DNA of 64,000 nucleotides from Nocardia speluncae NBRC 108251 (GCF_001613245.1 NZ_BDBZ01000050.1:1-64000); one strand, 5' to 3'. Positions 1 to 9,059 are shown, numbered from the stretch's first letter. The notes: generated from the sequence alone by a model not told the origin. Program-made: numbers and translations.

Positions 1-1
1 C

Positions 2-1711
2 GGCGGAATCTACGACCGCACGGTGAAATCGGTTCCGATATCTCCGCAGGCCCGCGCGGCGCTCGGATTGCCGGCGAGCACGGTGTCTCTCGCACCGCCG
101 GAATTGATCCGGGCTATTCTGCAGGCGCCGGTGGATCTGTTGTGGAACGGCGGTATCGGCACCTATATCAAGGCCAGTACCGAAACCAATGCCGATGCGG
201 GCGACAAGTCCAACGACGCGGTAAGGGTCGACGGGAATCAGTTGCGGGTGAAGGTCGTCGGCGAGGGTGGAAACCTCGGTGTCACTGCATTGGGGCGGAT
301 CGAATTCTGCCGCGGTGGCGGCAAGATGAACACCGATGCACTGGATAATTCCGCCGGAGTCGATTGCTCCGATCACGAGGTGAACATCAAGGTACTGCTC
401 GACGGTGTGGTCTCGGCGGGGGAGCTGGAAATCGCCGATCGCAATCCGTTGTTGGCGGAGATGACCGACGAAGTCGCACAGATGGTGTTGCAGGACAATA
501 TTTCCCAGAATTATCTGATCGGAATTTCGCGAGCCGAATCGGCGCAGATGCTGAATGTGCACAGGCGGTTGATCGAGGAGCTGGAGAACCACCGGGGTCT
601 GGACCGGCAGCTCGAGGCGTTGCCGGCCGATACCGTGCTGAAGCGCCGGCTCGAGGAAGGGACCGGCCTTGCTTCGCCCGAACTCGCCAATCTGCTGGCT
701 CATGTGAAGCTTGCGTTGAAAGCCGACCTGCTGGCGGGGGACCTGCCCGACAGTGCGTTCTTCGGCGCCCGCCTTCCCGACTACTTCCCGACTCCACTGC
801 GCGAACGGTTCGGCGTGGCGATCAAGAAGCATCGCCTGCGCCGGGAAATCGTCACCACCATGATCGCCAACGAGGTGGTGGACCACGGTGGTCTCACCTA
901 CACCTTCCGGCTCGGCGAGGAGATCGGTGCCACCGCCACCGATACGGTGCGTGCGTTCGCGGCTGTCACCGAAATCTTCGGGCTGCACGAGATCTGGACC
1001 CGGATCCGCGCCGCCGACACCTCGGTCGGTGTACGCGACCAGCTCGAACTGGAAACCAAACGCACACTGGACCGGGCCTCGCGGTGGCTGCTCACCAACC
1101 GCCCCCAACCCATCGCCGTGGGCGCGGAGATCAACCGGTACCGGGTGGGTATCAGCGAACTCGCGCCCAAGGTGCCCAGCTGGCTGCGCGGGCACCATGT
1201 CACGACACTGACGGATCACGCGGCCGATTTGGTGGCGCACGGGGCGCCGCTGGATCTGGCCACCGAGGTCTTCGGGCTGCTGCACCTGTTCCCGCTGCTC
1301 GATATCGTCGATATCGCCGACATCACCGACCGCTCCGGTGACGAGGTGGGTTCGCTGTACTACGCGCTGAACGAGCATCTCAAGATCGACTGGCTGCTCG
1401 AGGCGGTGAGTCATCTGGAACGCGGTGATCGCTGGCACGCGCTGGCCCGGCTCAGCTTGCGCGACGATATGTACAGTTCGCTGCGCTCGCTCACTCTCGA
1501 TGTGCTCTCCGGCGGCGACCCGGAGGAGAGCGCGGACGAAAAGATTGCATACTGGGAGTCCAAGAATCAGTCCCGGCTCGGTCGCGCCCGCGCGGCGTTG
1601 GCGGAACTGTTCGAGTCCGGAACCCACGATCTCGCCACGCTGTCGGTTGCGGCGCGGCAGGTGCGCAGCATGGTGAGTGGGGTGGGTGCCCAATCGGAGG
1701 TACCACGGTGA
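2..1711 (+). CDS. gdh: NAD-specific glutamate dehydrogenase, large type, C-terminal part
   Basis: The frame is open from base 2, so only the last 569 residues of a protein that usually exceeds 1500 residues are present. It oxidatively deaminates glutamate to 2-oxoglutarate with NAD. Diagnostic motifs are LWNGGIGTYIKAS near the start, VGEGGNLGVTALGR about residue 83, and NSAGVDCSDHEVNIKVL soon after, all part of the catalytic domain of the large (GDH_2 type) enzymes. The remaining 400 residues are the helical C-terminal region. The stop overlaps the GTG of the thioesterase gene, so the two are translationally coupled. The following two genes match the order after Rv2476c in M. tuberculosis, which supports the call. 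Confidence 0.93.
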   Translation, partial: GGIYDRTVKSVPISPQARAALGLPASTVSLAPPELIRAILQAPVDLLWNGGIGTYIKASTETNADAGDKSNDAVRVDGNQLRVKVVGEGGNLGVTALGRIEFCRGGGKMNTDALDNSAGVDCSDHEVNIKVLLDGVVSAGELEIADRNPLLAEMTDEVAQMVLQDNISQNYLIGISRAESAQMLNVHRRLIEELENHRGLDRQLEALPADTVLKRRLEEGTGLASPELANLLAHVKLALKADLLAGDLPDSAFFGARLPDYFPTPLRERFGVAIKKHRLRREIVTTMIANEVVDHGGLTYTFRLGEEIGATATDTVRAFAAVTEIFGLHEIWTRIRAADTSVGVRDQLELETKRTLDRASRWLLTNRPQPIAVGAEINRYRVGISELAPKVPSWLRGHHVTTLTDHAADLVAHGAPLDLATEVFGLLHLFPLLDIVDIADITDRSGDEVGSLYYALNEHLKIDWLLEAVSHLERGDRWHALARLSLRDDMYSSLRSLTLDVLSGGDPEESADEKIAYWESKNQSRLGRARAALAELFESGTHDLATLSVAARQVRSMVSGVGAQSEVPR

Positions 1712-2199
1712 CGAACGCTGTTTCTCACAACAGCAACGGTGCAGGTGCTGAGGTGGCCCCGGCCGCCCCGGCGCCGCGCTTCCACACAGCCGTCCATGTG
1801 CGCTGGTCGGATATGGACGTTTTCCAGCACGTCAACCACGCTCGTATGGTGACGCTGCTCGAGGAAGCGCGGATCCCCTGGCTGTTCGAGGACGACTGCC
1901 CCACGGTGGCGCTGCGCAACGGCTGTGTTCTGGCGGATCTGCACGTCAAGTACCGCGGCCAGCTGCGGCACGAGGACACACCGCTCGATATCGCCATGTG
2001 GATCGAGCAGTTGCGGGCCGTCGATTTCACTGTCGCCTACGAGGTGCGCGCCGCCAACGCAGCCCCCGGATCACCCGCCGCAGTCACCGCGACCACCCAG
2101 CTGGCCGCGTTCGATATCGAAACCCAGCGGTTGCGCCGGCTCACTGCGGCCGAGCGCGACTACCTGGCCCAATGGATCGCGGTGCCGAGCCCGTCGTGA
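1708..2199 (+). CDS. Acyl-CoA thioesterase, 4HBT hot-dog family
   Basis: A 163-residue single hot-dog-domain protein. The motif RWSDMDVFQHVNHARMV about residues 31-47 is the classic 4-hydroxybenzoyl-CoA thioesterase signature, with the Asp of SDMD as likely catalytic residue. It probably hydrolyses an acyl-CoA in the cytosol; the substrate cannot be told from sequence. The first 25 residues are Ala/Pro-rich and look disordered. It starts with GTG overlapping the stop of the dehydrogenase gene and ends overlapping the next GTG, so three genes form a tight operon. It corresponds in position to Rv2475c. Confidence 0.88.
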   Translation: MTNAVSHNSNGAGAEVAPAAPAPRFHTAVHVRWSDMDVFQHVNHARMVTLLEEARIPWLFEDDCPTVALRNGCVLADLHVKYRGQLRHEDTPLDIAMWIEQLRAVDFTVAYEVRAANAAPGSPAAVTATTQLAAFDIETQRLRRLTAAERDYLAQWIAVPSPS

Positions 2200-2864
2200 T
2201 ATCCGACCAGCGGGTCCTGTCCGTACCGGATCCGGCAGAGCGCGAGAATCTGGCCACATTCCTCACCCGGGCCCAGCGGCTGGACCCGGCTGCGGTGGTG
2301 CGGCTGCGCCGGCGTGGAGAAGGGATGGTGACTGCCTGGGTCGCCACCGGGTTCGAAGCGCTGGCCACCCGCACGGTCGGTGCCGAACTCATGGTCGACG
2401 ATGCGACAGTCGGCGCCGAAACGGTACTGGCCGCCCTGAACGCCCCTGGCCCGATAGACCTCGGTTACTCCCTGGATTCGGCCTGGCGTGGCGCTCTGCC
2501 GCCCGCCACGGGCTTCGGCCATATCGATGACCTGCCCGCCCGGACCCTGGTGGAGCTGGCCGAACGCGGAGCCGATCTGGCCAAGGAGCACGGATCGAAC
2601 CACGGCCCGCCGGCGTCACTGCTCGATCAGACGGTGATCACCGTCTCGGCCGGCGAAGACGAGGTACAGATACCGATGCGGGTGGTGTTCGCGCTCACCT
2701 CCATGGGTTTCATCCCGCACTCCGGAGACCGTGCGCAGGCGAACCGGATCCCGCCGGAGGAGTCGGTCCGCGTCCGTGCGACCAGAACGTGGCTCCGCCT
2801 CGATGCCCGCTACGGTTCCGTCGCCCGGCGCAGGGCTGGGAGCATTTCGCTGACTCCCCAATAA
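2196..2864 (+). CDS. Conserved hypothetical protein (Rv2474c-like position)
   Basis: A 222-residue soluble protein of unknown function. The GTG at 2196 overlaps the thioesterase stop in a GTGA arrangement and is preferred; an ATG at 2172 is the alternative. There is no signal peptide or membrane segment. The central part, about residues 110-190, has alternating helix-like and strand-like stretches, with EVQIPMRVVFALTSMGFIP as a recognisable block. It is the third gene of the dehydrogenase-thioesterase operon, in the place occupied by Rv2474c in M. tuberculosis. I recognise no catalytic motif. Confidence 0.7.
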   Translation: MISDQRVLSVPDPAERENLATFLTRAQRLDPAAVVRLRRRGEGMVTAWVATGFEALATRTVGAELMVDDATVGAETVLAALNAPGPIDLGYSLDSAWRGALPPATGFGHIDDLPARTLVELAERGADLAKEHGSNHGPPASLLDQTVITVSAGEDEVQIPMRVVFALTSMGFIPHSGDRAQANRIPPEESVRVRATRTWLRLDARYGSVARRRAGSISLTPQ

Positions 2865-3151
2865 GAGTCTTCACACACGCAGACTGCGCAGCCGGGTCCA
2901 CCCGAATGCGACGTACTTACCGGCACCCGACTCGTAGAGCGGTCGCGCAGAGTTCTGGGTCGCCGGTCCGAGTCGGCTCTGCCCACGGCAGCGCCGAGCG
3001 CACAGCGATACTCGAGAATTCCCGCTGCCCCGAACCGAACGTGCCCAGCTCGCCCGGCGGGATGGCGGCCGGCGCACGGTCCGGCCGATCTGCAATGTCT
3101 TCCCGGTTGTGCAGCTGGAGAGGGAAGGGCCTGCGCCGCGGTGTGCCGGAA
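2865..3151. other. Intergenic gap between convergent genes, no gene seen
   Basis: No reading frame here has a plausible start and coding character. The gap separates the 3' ends of the dehydrogenase operon and of the HNH endonuclease gene. I see no strong hairpin terminator. Confidence 0.4.
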
Positions 3152-3880
3152 CTATGCCGCGCCCTCGCCGAGGTATTGCAACCAGACCGGATCGAGTTCG
3201 TTGACCGTGGACAGCAGGCGCCAGTGCGGGCCTTTCGGGGAGACCAGCGGGGATCGCAGGGGCCAGCCCAGTTCGCTGAGCAGTTTGTCGGCTTTGCGGT
3301 GGTTACAGGGGGCGCAGCTGGCGACGCAGTTCTCCCAGCTGTGTTCGCCGCCGCGGCTGCGGGGGATGACGTGATCGATGGTTTCTGCCTTACCGCCGCA
3401 GTAGCCGCAGCGGTAGTGGTCACGCTGCATGAGGGCGGCGCGGGTCATCGGGACTCGGGCACGGTACGGGACACGGACATAGGTGCGCAGCCGGATGACC
3501 GAGGGAATGGTGACGGTGGCCCCGGCGGAGTGCAATACCGGGCCGGTGGGGTCGTGATGGACCGCGTCGGCCTTATCGCAGACCAGCAGCACGATGGCGC
3601 GACGAGCGGGTAGCGCGGTGAGCGGTTCGTAGGTGGCGTTGAGCAGCAGGACGCGGCGTTTGAGCCAGTTGATCTGCTGGGGGGAGTGGAGTACGGCGGG
3701 TCCGCCGCGAGAACGAGCGGAATCGATATCGGCTGCGGTCTCGGAAGTGTGCCGGTTGACCGCATGATCGGACAGCAGTTGCAGCGGAGGAGCCCCCGAC
3801 CCACGAGCGTGGACGTCGGCGGGCTTCAGTTGTCGGTGGCGCATCGCCTCCGGTGATCGGGCGCCGGTCCGTTGCTTCAT
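3152..3880 (-). CDS. HNH endonuclease family protein
   Basis: A 242-residue protein with a C-terminal HNH nuclease domain. The Zn/nucleic-acid motif CGYCGGKAETIDHVIPRSRG is followed by an ENCVASCAPCNHRKAD block, giving the Cys pairs and the His-Asn-His set. The conserved core begins at RRVLLLNATYEPLTALPARR, as in the actinobacterial family that includes Rv2469c. The start is uncertain: ATG at 3880 is used here and an in-frame ATG at 3844 removes 12 residues. The first 70 residues are poorly conserved in character. It faces away from glbO with a 280-base shared upstream region. Its biological substrate is unknown; it is not adjacent to a phage or mobile gene. Confidence 0.85.
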   Translation of the reverse strand: MKQRTGARSPEAMRHRQLKPADVHARGSGAPPLQLLSDHAVNRHTSETAADIDSARSRGGPAVLHSPQQINWLKRRVLLLNATYEPLTALPARRAIVLLVCDKADAVHHDPTGPVLHSAGATVTIPSVIRLRTYVRVPYRARVPMTRAALMQRDHYRCGYCGGKAETIDHVIPRSRGGEHSWENCVASCAPCNHRKADKLLSELGWPLRSPLVSPKGPHWRLLSTVNELDPVWLQYLGEGAA

Positions 3881-4161
3881 GTCGACCCCAAATTCTGCGT
3901 ATCAAGATCATGTGGTATCTCGCCGCGAGACAAGATTCAGTTGACCATGGAACGCCCCGGAGTGCACGGTTATTTTGCACAATGGCTGGTGAACTGCCGC
4001 TGAAGCGACGTCCGAGGTCAACCGAGTCGAAGACGCCGGCGGGGTCCGGCCGTATCGGAGTGGCCGGATACTCCCTCGACGGTACGGGTATATCGCCGAA
4101 TCTGCGAACCCGCGGTGACACGGGCACAATGGACGGCGCATCCAGCGAAACGAGAGGGTTC

Positions 4162-4593
4162 ATGACTGCGGGTATTCCGGCTGCCGGTGATCCGGCCGGC
4201 GAACAGGCCACGATCTCCTTCTACGATGCCGTCGGCGGGGAGGCGACCTTCCATCGGTTGGTGGCAACGTTCTACCGCGAGGTCGCCGCGGACGAGATCC
4301 TGCGGCCCATGTATCCCGAACAGGACCTGGGCCCGGCCGAACGCAGGCTGCGCATGTTCCTCGAACAGTACTGGGGTGGGCCCCGCACCTACTCCGACGA
4401 ACGGGGCCACCCGCGGCTGCGTATGCGGCATATGCCGTTCGAGATCGGGCCCGTCCAGCGCGACGCCTGGTTGCGCTGTATGCGGATCGCGGTCGCCGAG
4501 ATCGAACCCGAGACCCTCGATGACGCCCACCGCCGCCAGCTGCTGGACTACCTGGAAATGGCCGCGAACTCCTTGATGAACACCACCTGGTAG
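4162..4593 (+). CDS. glbO: Group II truncated haemoglobin GlbO
   Basis: A 143-residue truncated (2-on-2) haemoglobin. After a 16-residue lead the fold begins with SFYDAVGGEATFHRLVATFY, where the B10 Tyr lies. QYWGGPRTYSD carries the CD-region Tyr and LRMRHMPFEI the proximal His. DAWLRCM holds the G8 Trp typical of group II (TrHbO) proteins. It binds oxygen with high affinity and is thought to help with oxygen delivery or reactive nitrogen and oxygen detoxification. ATG 4162 is chosen because it follows a GAGAGG and begins the family-like part; upstream in-frame sequence shows no conservation. The next genes, ctaJ and the DUF5130 gene, encode cytochrome-oxidase supercomplex components, which fits a respiratory context. 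Confidence 0.93.
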   Translation: MTAGIPAAGDPAGEQATISFYDAVGGEATFHRLVATFYREVAADEILRPMYPEQDLGPAERRLRMFLEQYWGGPRTYSDERGHPRLRMRHMPFEIGPVQRDAWLRCMRIAVAEIEPETLDDAHRRQLLDYLEMAANSLMNTTW

Positions 4594-4717
4594 CCCTTTC
4601 GCCCTCGCAGGGTGATCCAGGTAGCTGTTGCCGCTGTACGCCCCTACACTCCGGCGCCGAGAACACAGCACACCACCGGTGCACCATCTACTACAGAGGA
4701 TCGTCTACCGTTATCGT

Positions 4718-5011
4718 GTGAGCATTCTCGAGACAGTGGCGATTTTCGCCGGTATCCCACTGGGGATCTACCTCATAATCGCTGGTTTGTCGTATCTCGG
4801 TAAGCCGCTGCCCGGTGAGAAGCCGGTCCACTTCGATATGAGCAAGAAGTGGACCTCCCCGCCGGTGCTGTGGAGTGCTACCGATGAGGTCACCGGACGC
4901 GGTCATTCCTACGATGCCGGTGAATCGTCGCATGGTTCGCATGTGGCGTTCGACGCCCTCGAATCCCCCCAGGAAGCGCTGATCGGAGGCCGGGCAAGTG
5001 GCAAGTACTAA
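4718..5011 (+). CDS. ctaJ: aa3-type cytochrome oxidase subunit CtaJ-like protein
   Basis: A 97-residue membrane protein with one N-terminal transmembrane segment, VAIFAGIPLGIYLIIAGLSY, about residues 7-26. A hydrophilic tail with TSPPVLWSATDE follows. This pattern (LETLxIFxGIPLGIY then a PP-W-WxAxDE stretch) matches the small actinobacterial subunit CtaJ seen in structures of the mycobacterial bcc-aa3 supercomplex. GTG 4718 is chosen because the upstream in-frame codons give no family-like sequence. It overlaps the next gene by 14 bases, and the pair sits between glbO and pepN as in mycobacteria. The assignment rests on remembered family features and position. Confidence 0.75.
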   Translation: MSILETVAIFAGIPLGIYLIIAGLSYLGKPLPGEKPVHFDMSKKWTSPPVLWSATDEVTGRGHSYDAGESSHGSHVAFDALESPQEALIGGRASGKY

Positions 5012-5462
5012 GTGGCCTGCGGTGGTCGAGTCCGAACTGCCGCGGGGATATGTGATCACCACCAGCGGCCGGGTCTCCGGGGTGCACGAGGCCGGTGACG
5101 TGTTCAAGGAGGCGCCGTTCGACAACGACGAGCGGCTGGCCATGGACAATGTGCTCACCGAGGCGACCCGTGCCACCAAGGTCCGGTTCAACGTCTATAT
5201 CGGCGACCTCGGTCCCGATGCCGGTGCTGCGGTGGACACACTGTTCCCCAGCATGCCCGAGGCAGCCCGTTCGGTGCTCATCGCTGTCTCCCCGAACGAC
5301 CACGCCGTGGAGGTTCGCTCCGGCCGGGACGTGGCCGAGCGGGCCAATGACCGGGTGTGCCAGCTCGGTGTCACCGCCGCGCTGAGTTCGCTACGGCAGG
5401 GCGAGCTGATCGACGGTCTCGTTTCGGCGGTCCGCGTGATGGCGGCCGCCATCGGTCGCTGA
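4998..5462 (+). CDS. DUF5130 family protein, probable supercomplex-associated factor
   Basis: A 154-residue protein starting at GTG 4998, inside the end of ctaJ, so the two are translationally coupled. It contains an alpha/beta fold resembling TPM domains: FNVYIGDLG, then AARSVLIAVSPNDHAVEVRSGRD, then a helical tail. It is the positional equivalent of Rv2468c. The M. smegmatis equivalent was, as I recall, found associated with the respiratory supercomplex in cryo-EM work. There is no signal peptide and its precise role is unknown. A strong hairpin terminator follows 28 bases after the stop. Confidence 0.75.
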   Translation: MASTKWPAVVESELPRGYVITTSGRVSGVHEAGDVFKEAPFDNDERLAMDNVLTEATRATKVRFNVYIGDLGPDAGAAVDTLFPSMPEAARSVLIAVSPNDHAVEVRSGRDVAERANDRVCQLGVTAALSSLRQGELIDGLVSAVRVMAAAIGR

Positions 5463-5490
5463 CCTTCCGGGAGCGCTCGCTATCGGCGAC

Positions 5491-5524
5491 GACGGCGCGT
5501 CCACCAGTAGGTGGACGCGCCGTC
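5491..5524. terminator. Strong bidirectional hairpin between DUF5130 gene and pepN
   Basis: A perfect 15-base-pair stem (5491-5505 with 5510-5524) closes a four-base AGTA loop. It lies between two convergent genes, 28 bases after one stop and 12 bases from the other, as expected for a shared terminator. No U-tract follows, which is common in actinomycetes. Confidence 0.85.
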
Positions 5525-5536
5525 TGCCGTCTCCGG

Positions 5537-8107
5537 TCAGGAGATATCGAAGGCGCGGGCGCGCAGCGACCGCTCGACTCCCGCCTTGCCTTCGCTCACC
5601 AGCCGCCGTAGGGCGGGCGGATGATCGCCGGCCAGGAACTCGCCGGCGCGGGCCACCGCTGCTTCGCTGATCGCCCAGGCGGGGTACAGACCGATCACCA
5701 CGGTCTGCGCGACCTCACTGGACCGCCGCTCCCACACCGCGGGAATTTCCGCGAAGTACCGCTCCACGAAGGGCTGGAGCAGGGTGTCCTGTCCGGCGGG
5801 CGCGAAACCGTTGACGATGGAGCGCGCGGTGATGTTGGGCACCGAATCGTCCTCCATCACCGTTGCCCAGGCCGATGTCTTCACCTCGGCGATCGGGCGC
5901 GCCGTTGCCGCGGTGGCGGCCTGCCGGCGGCCCGCGGCGGTTTCGTCGTTGCGCAACTCGGCGTCGATGGCCGGGGTGGTGTCCGCGCTGCCGGTGTCGA
6001 GCTCCCCGGCCGCGGCGAGCGCGGTGAGCAGCCGCCAGCGCAGGTCGGTATCGACGGTGAGACCGGGCAGACCCACTCCGGCCGGGTCGCCGTCGAGCAG
6101 TTCACGCAGGACCTCGGTATGCCACGCAGACAGCTTCGCGCTGGTGAGAGCGTTGACGAACGCCAGCTGGTGGTCGGAACCCGCGTCGGCCTCCCGGGCC
6201 AGCTCCAGCAGGCGATTCGCGTAATCCTGCCAGCCGGTGGTATCGGCCCATTCCGGATCGGTGTAGCTGCGCAGGGCGGTATTGGCCTGCATGAGCAGTC
6301 GCTGCACCACCCCGATCTCGGATTCCGCGCCGATACCGCGCTGTACCAGCGCGACGAAATCCCGGGCCCGGAACTCGGCCTGCCGGGTCATCTCCCAGGC
6401 CGCCGACCAGGCCAGGGTGCGGGGCAGCGGTTCGGCGATATCGGCGATCTGGTTGACCAGGACGTCGAGTGAATCGGGGTCCAGGCGGACCGAGCAATAG
6501 GTGAGATCGTCGTCGTTGATCAGCACGAACTTGCCGCGCGGTACGCCGACGAGTTCGGGGATTTCGGTGCGTTCGGCGGCGGCGAGATCGAGTTCGACCC
6601 GCTTCGTGCGGACCAGTTTGCCCTCTTGATCGTCGTAGACACCGATCGCCAGCCGATGCACGCGCTGCTCGCCGGCTCCGGGGGCGGCGCCCTCCTGGAT
6701 CACGGTGAACGAGGTGAACTTGCCGTCGGCGCCGACCTCGAAATCGGGCCGCAGAATATTGAGGCCGGTGGTCTTGAGCCACTGCGCGCCCCAGTCGGAC
6801 AGATCGCGTCCGGAGGATTTCTCCAGGGCAGCCAGCAGATCGTCGAAGGTGGCGTTGCCGTAGGCGTGCTCGGCGAAATAGGCGCGCAGCCCGGCCAGGA
6901 ACGGCTCCAGCCCGACATAGGCCACCAGCTGTTTCAGCACGCTCGCACCCTTGGCGTAGGTGATGCCGTCGAAATTCACTTCGACAGCAGCCAGGTCGGG
7001 GATATCGGCGGCGACGGGGTGGGTCGAGGGCAGCTGATCCTGCCGGTAGGCCCACGACTTCTCGACATTCGCGAACGTGGTCCAGGCGCTGGTGTACTCG
7101 GTGGCTTCGGCCTGGCACAGCACGGACGCGAAGGTCGCGAACGATTCGTTCAACCACAGATCGTCCCACCACTTCATGGTGACCAGATCGCCGAACCACA
7201 TATGCGCCATTTCGTGCAGCACGGTTTCGGCGCGCCGCTCGTAGGAGGCCCGGGTGACCTTGGACCGGAAGACGTAATCCTCGAGGAAGGTCACCGCGCC
7301 GGCGTTCTCCATCGCGCCGGCATTGAACTCCGGCACGAACAGCTGGTCGTATTTGCCGAAGGCGTAGGGGAGGCCGAAGTTCTCGTGGTAGAAACCGAAA
7401 CCCTGTTTGGTCTCGGTGAACAACCGCTCGGCGTCCATGAATTCGGCGAGCGAGGCGCGGCAGTAGATACCGAGCGGGATGCTGCTGTGATCGTCGGTGT
7501 AGGTATCGGTCCATTCGGCGTACGGACCGGCGATCAGCGCGACCAGATAGGTGCTCATCAGCGGGGTCGTGACGAACTGGTGCCGGCCGGCCTCGGCGCT
7601 ACCGGCACCGTTGGAGATCACCTTCCAGTCGGCGGGCGCGATGACCTCGATATCGAAGGTGGCCTTGAGATCGGGTTGGTCGAAGCAGGCGAACATCCGT
7701 TTGGCATCCGCGGTCTCGAACTGCGAGTACAGGTAGACCGCATCGTCGGCGGGATCGACGAACCGGTGCAGGCCCTCGCCGGTGTGCGAATATTCGCAGT
7801 CGGCCTCCACCACGAGCTCGTTGCGTTCGGCCAGGCCGGGCAGCGGGACCCCGGTCGACTCGTCGTACTCTGCGATATCGAGAGGTTTGCCGTTCAGTAC
7901 CGCCGAACGGATACCGCGGGCGACGATATCGATGAAGGTCTGCGAACCGGGCTTCGCGGTGAACGTGACCGTACTGCGTGAGAAGAACGTCTGCTCGCCC
8001 GGCTTCCCCGCTCCGTCGGTCAGGTCGAGGTCGATGCGGTAGTTCTCGACCGAGACGACGCCGGCGCGTTCGATCGCCTGTTCGCGGGTGAGGTTCGGTG
8101 CGGACAT
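5537..8107 (-). CDS. pepN: Aminopeptidase N, M1 family zinc metallopeptidase
   Basis: An 856-residue cytosolic exopeptidase that removes N-terminal amino acids from peptides. The exopeptidase motif GAMENAG lies about residue 262. The zinc site HEMAHMWFGDLVTMKWWDD is about residue 298, with the third ligand in LWLNESFA 18 residues later. The N-terminal beta domain (MSAPNLTREQA onward) and the long helical C-terminal domain give the usual M1 length. ATG 8107 is chosen because an AAGGAG box precedes it; an in-frame start 18 codons upstream lacks support. It is convergent with the DUF5130 gene across a perfect hairpin and divergent from purC. Confidence 0.96.
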   Translation of the reverse strand: MSAPNLTREQAIERAGVVSVENYRIDLDLTDGAGKPGEQTFFSRSTVTFTAKPGSQTFIDIVARGIRSAVLNGKPLDIAEYDESTGVPLPGLAERNELVVEADCEYSHTGEGLHRFVDPADDAVYLYSQFETADAKRMFACFDQPDLKATFDIEVIAPADWKVISNGAGSAEAGRHQFVTTPLMSTYLVALIAGPYAEWTDTYTDDHSSIPLGIYCRASLAEFMDAERLFTETKQGFGFYHENFGLPYAFGKYDQLFVPEFNAGAMENAGAVTFLEDYVFRSKVTRASYERRAETVLHEMAHMWFGDLVTMKWWDDLWLNESFATFASVLCQAEATEYTSAWTTFANVEKSWAYRQDQLPSTHPVAADIPDLAAVEVNFDGITYAKGASVLKQLVAYVGLEPFLAGLRAYFAEHAYGNATFDDLLAALEKSSGRDLSDWGAQWLKTTGLNILRPDFEVGADGKFTSFTVIQEGAAPGAGEQRVHRLAIGVYDDQEGKLVRTKRVELDLAAAERTEIPELVGVPRGKFVLINDDDLTYCSVRLDPDSLDVLVNQIADIAEPLPRTLAWSAAWEMTRQAEFRARDFVALVQRGIGAESEIGVVQRLLMQANTALRSYTDPEWADTTGWQDYANRLLELAREADAGSDHQLAFVNALTSAKLSAWHTEVLRELLDGDPAGVGLPGLTVDTDLRWRLLTALAAAGELDTGSADTTPAIDAELRNDETAAGRRQAATAATARPIAEVKTSAWATVMEDDSVPNITARSIVNGFAPAGQDTLLQPFVERYFAEIPAVWERRSSEVAQTVVIGLYPAWAISEAAVARAGEFLAGDHPPALRRLVSEGKAGVERSLRARAFDIS

Positions 8108-8177
8108 CGGGCTCCTTCGATTACACAGAGGTGCGGGCACGAGCGCTGTCCACAATGCCACGTCGGTAAGGTTTGCC

Positions 8178-8211
8178 TGGAGTCAAGTCGTATGACTCGA
8201 CTCCAGTCGAG
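8178..8211. promoter_or_regulatory. Interleaved inverted repeats between pepN and purC
   Basis: Two overlapping dyads lie upstream of purC: TGGGAGTC-like arms TGGAGTC (8178-8184) with GACTCCA (8199-8205), and CTCGACT (8196-8202) with AGTCGAG (8205-8211) around two central bases. They sit 24-57 bases before the purC start and about 70 bases before pepN. A repressor site or nested 5' hairpin are both possible; no regulator is identified. Confidence 0.35.
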
Positions 8212-8234
8212 AACCAGAGGATCGGAGCCGCAAC

Positions 8235-9059
8235 GTGAAGCATGTGCACGCCGGAAAGGTGCGCGACCTGTACGCCGACGGTGAGACGCTGCTGCTGGTT
8301 GCCTCGGACCGGGTCTCGGTCTACGACGTTTCGCTGCCCACGCCGATCCCGGACAAGGGCGCCCTGCTGACGCAACTCTCGAACTGGTGGTTCGAGTTCT
8401 TCGCCGATATCCCCAACCATGTGCTGTCCACCACCGATGTGCCTGCGGAATTCGCCGGCCGCGCCGTGCGGGTGAAGCCGTTGAAGATGGTGCTGGTGGA
8501 ATGCGTGGCGCGCGGATACCTGGTGGGGTCGGGGTGGAAGGAATATCAGCGCAGCGGTTCGGTATGCGGGGTGGCGCTACCTGCGGGACTGCGCGAAGGT
8601 GACCGGCTGCCCGAACCGATCTTCACGCCGACCACGAAGGTATCCGACACCGGGCACGACGAGCCGATGACTTTCGGCCAGGTCGTCGATCAAGAGGGCC
8701 GCGAGATCGCCGAGCAGCTGCGCGACCGCACCCTCGGCCTGTACGCCCGGGGTGCGGCGCACGCCGCGGAGCGGGGCGTGATCATCGCCGATACCAAGGT
8801 CGAATTCGGCTGGGACGGTGATGTTCTCACCCTCGGTGACGAACTGCTGACCTCCGACTCCTCCCGATTCTGGCCGGCCGGTGAATGGGAGCCCGGCCGG
8901 CCGCAACCTTCGTTCGACAAGCAGTTCGTCCGGGATTGGGCCACGTCCACCGGCTGGGACAAGGAACCGCCCGGCCCGGAGATCCCGGCCGATATCGTCG
9001 CCGCCACCAGGAACAAATACGTCCAGGCCTACGAGCTGATCACCGGCCGTACCTGGTGA
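8235..9059 (+). CDS. purC: Phosphoribosylaminoimidazole-succinocarboxamide synthase (SAICAR synthetase)
   Basis: A 274-residue purine-biosynthesis enzyme that condenses CAIR with aspartate using ATP. The glycine-rich nucleotide loop GKVRDLY is followed by LLLVASDRVSVYD and PIPDKGALLTQ. VECVARGYLVGSGWKEYQ is the hallmark substrate-binding block. IADTKVEFGW and LTLGDELLTSDSSRFWP complete the family signatures. It is slightly shorter than usual (about 290-300) because the N-terminus lacks the RPxLSDY lead; GTG 8235 with GGAGCC upstream is the only sensible start. It stands alone here rather than in a purine operon. It is convergent with the FAD reductase gene. Confidence 0.93.
   Translation: MKHVHAGKVRDLYADGETLLLVASDRVSVYDVSLPTPIPDKGALLTQLSNWWFEFFADIPNHVLSTTDVPAEFAGRAVRVKPLKMVLVECVARGYLVGSGWKEYQRSGSVCGVALPAGLREGDRLPEPIFTPTTKVSDTGHDEPMTFGQVVDQEGREIAEQLRDRTLGLYARGAAHAAERGVIIADTKVEFGWDGDVLTLGDELLTSDSSRFWPAGEWEPGRPQPSFDKQFVRDWATSTGWDKEPPGPEIPADIVAATRNKYVQAYELITGRTW

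Noticed and set aside
364..1341. Long alternate-frame ORFs inside the glutamate dehydrogenase gene
   Set aside because: High-GC third-position bias opens shadow frames; they are Arg/Gly/Pro-rich and without family motifs, while the dehydrogenase frame has clear signatures.
3941..3980. Promoter/dyad candidate TTGACC and GTGCA-N9-TGCAC upstream of glbO
   Set aside because: No -10 box at a proper distance and only five-base arms; too weak to list.
6626..7981. 451-residue plus-strand ORF opposite pepN
   Set aside because: It lies entirely inside the well-supported pepN gene, has no recognisable motif and is a typical antisense shadow.
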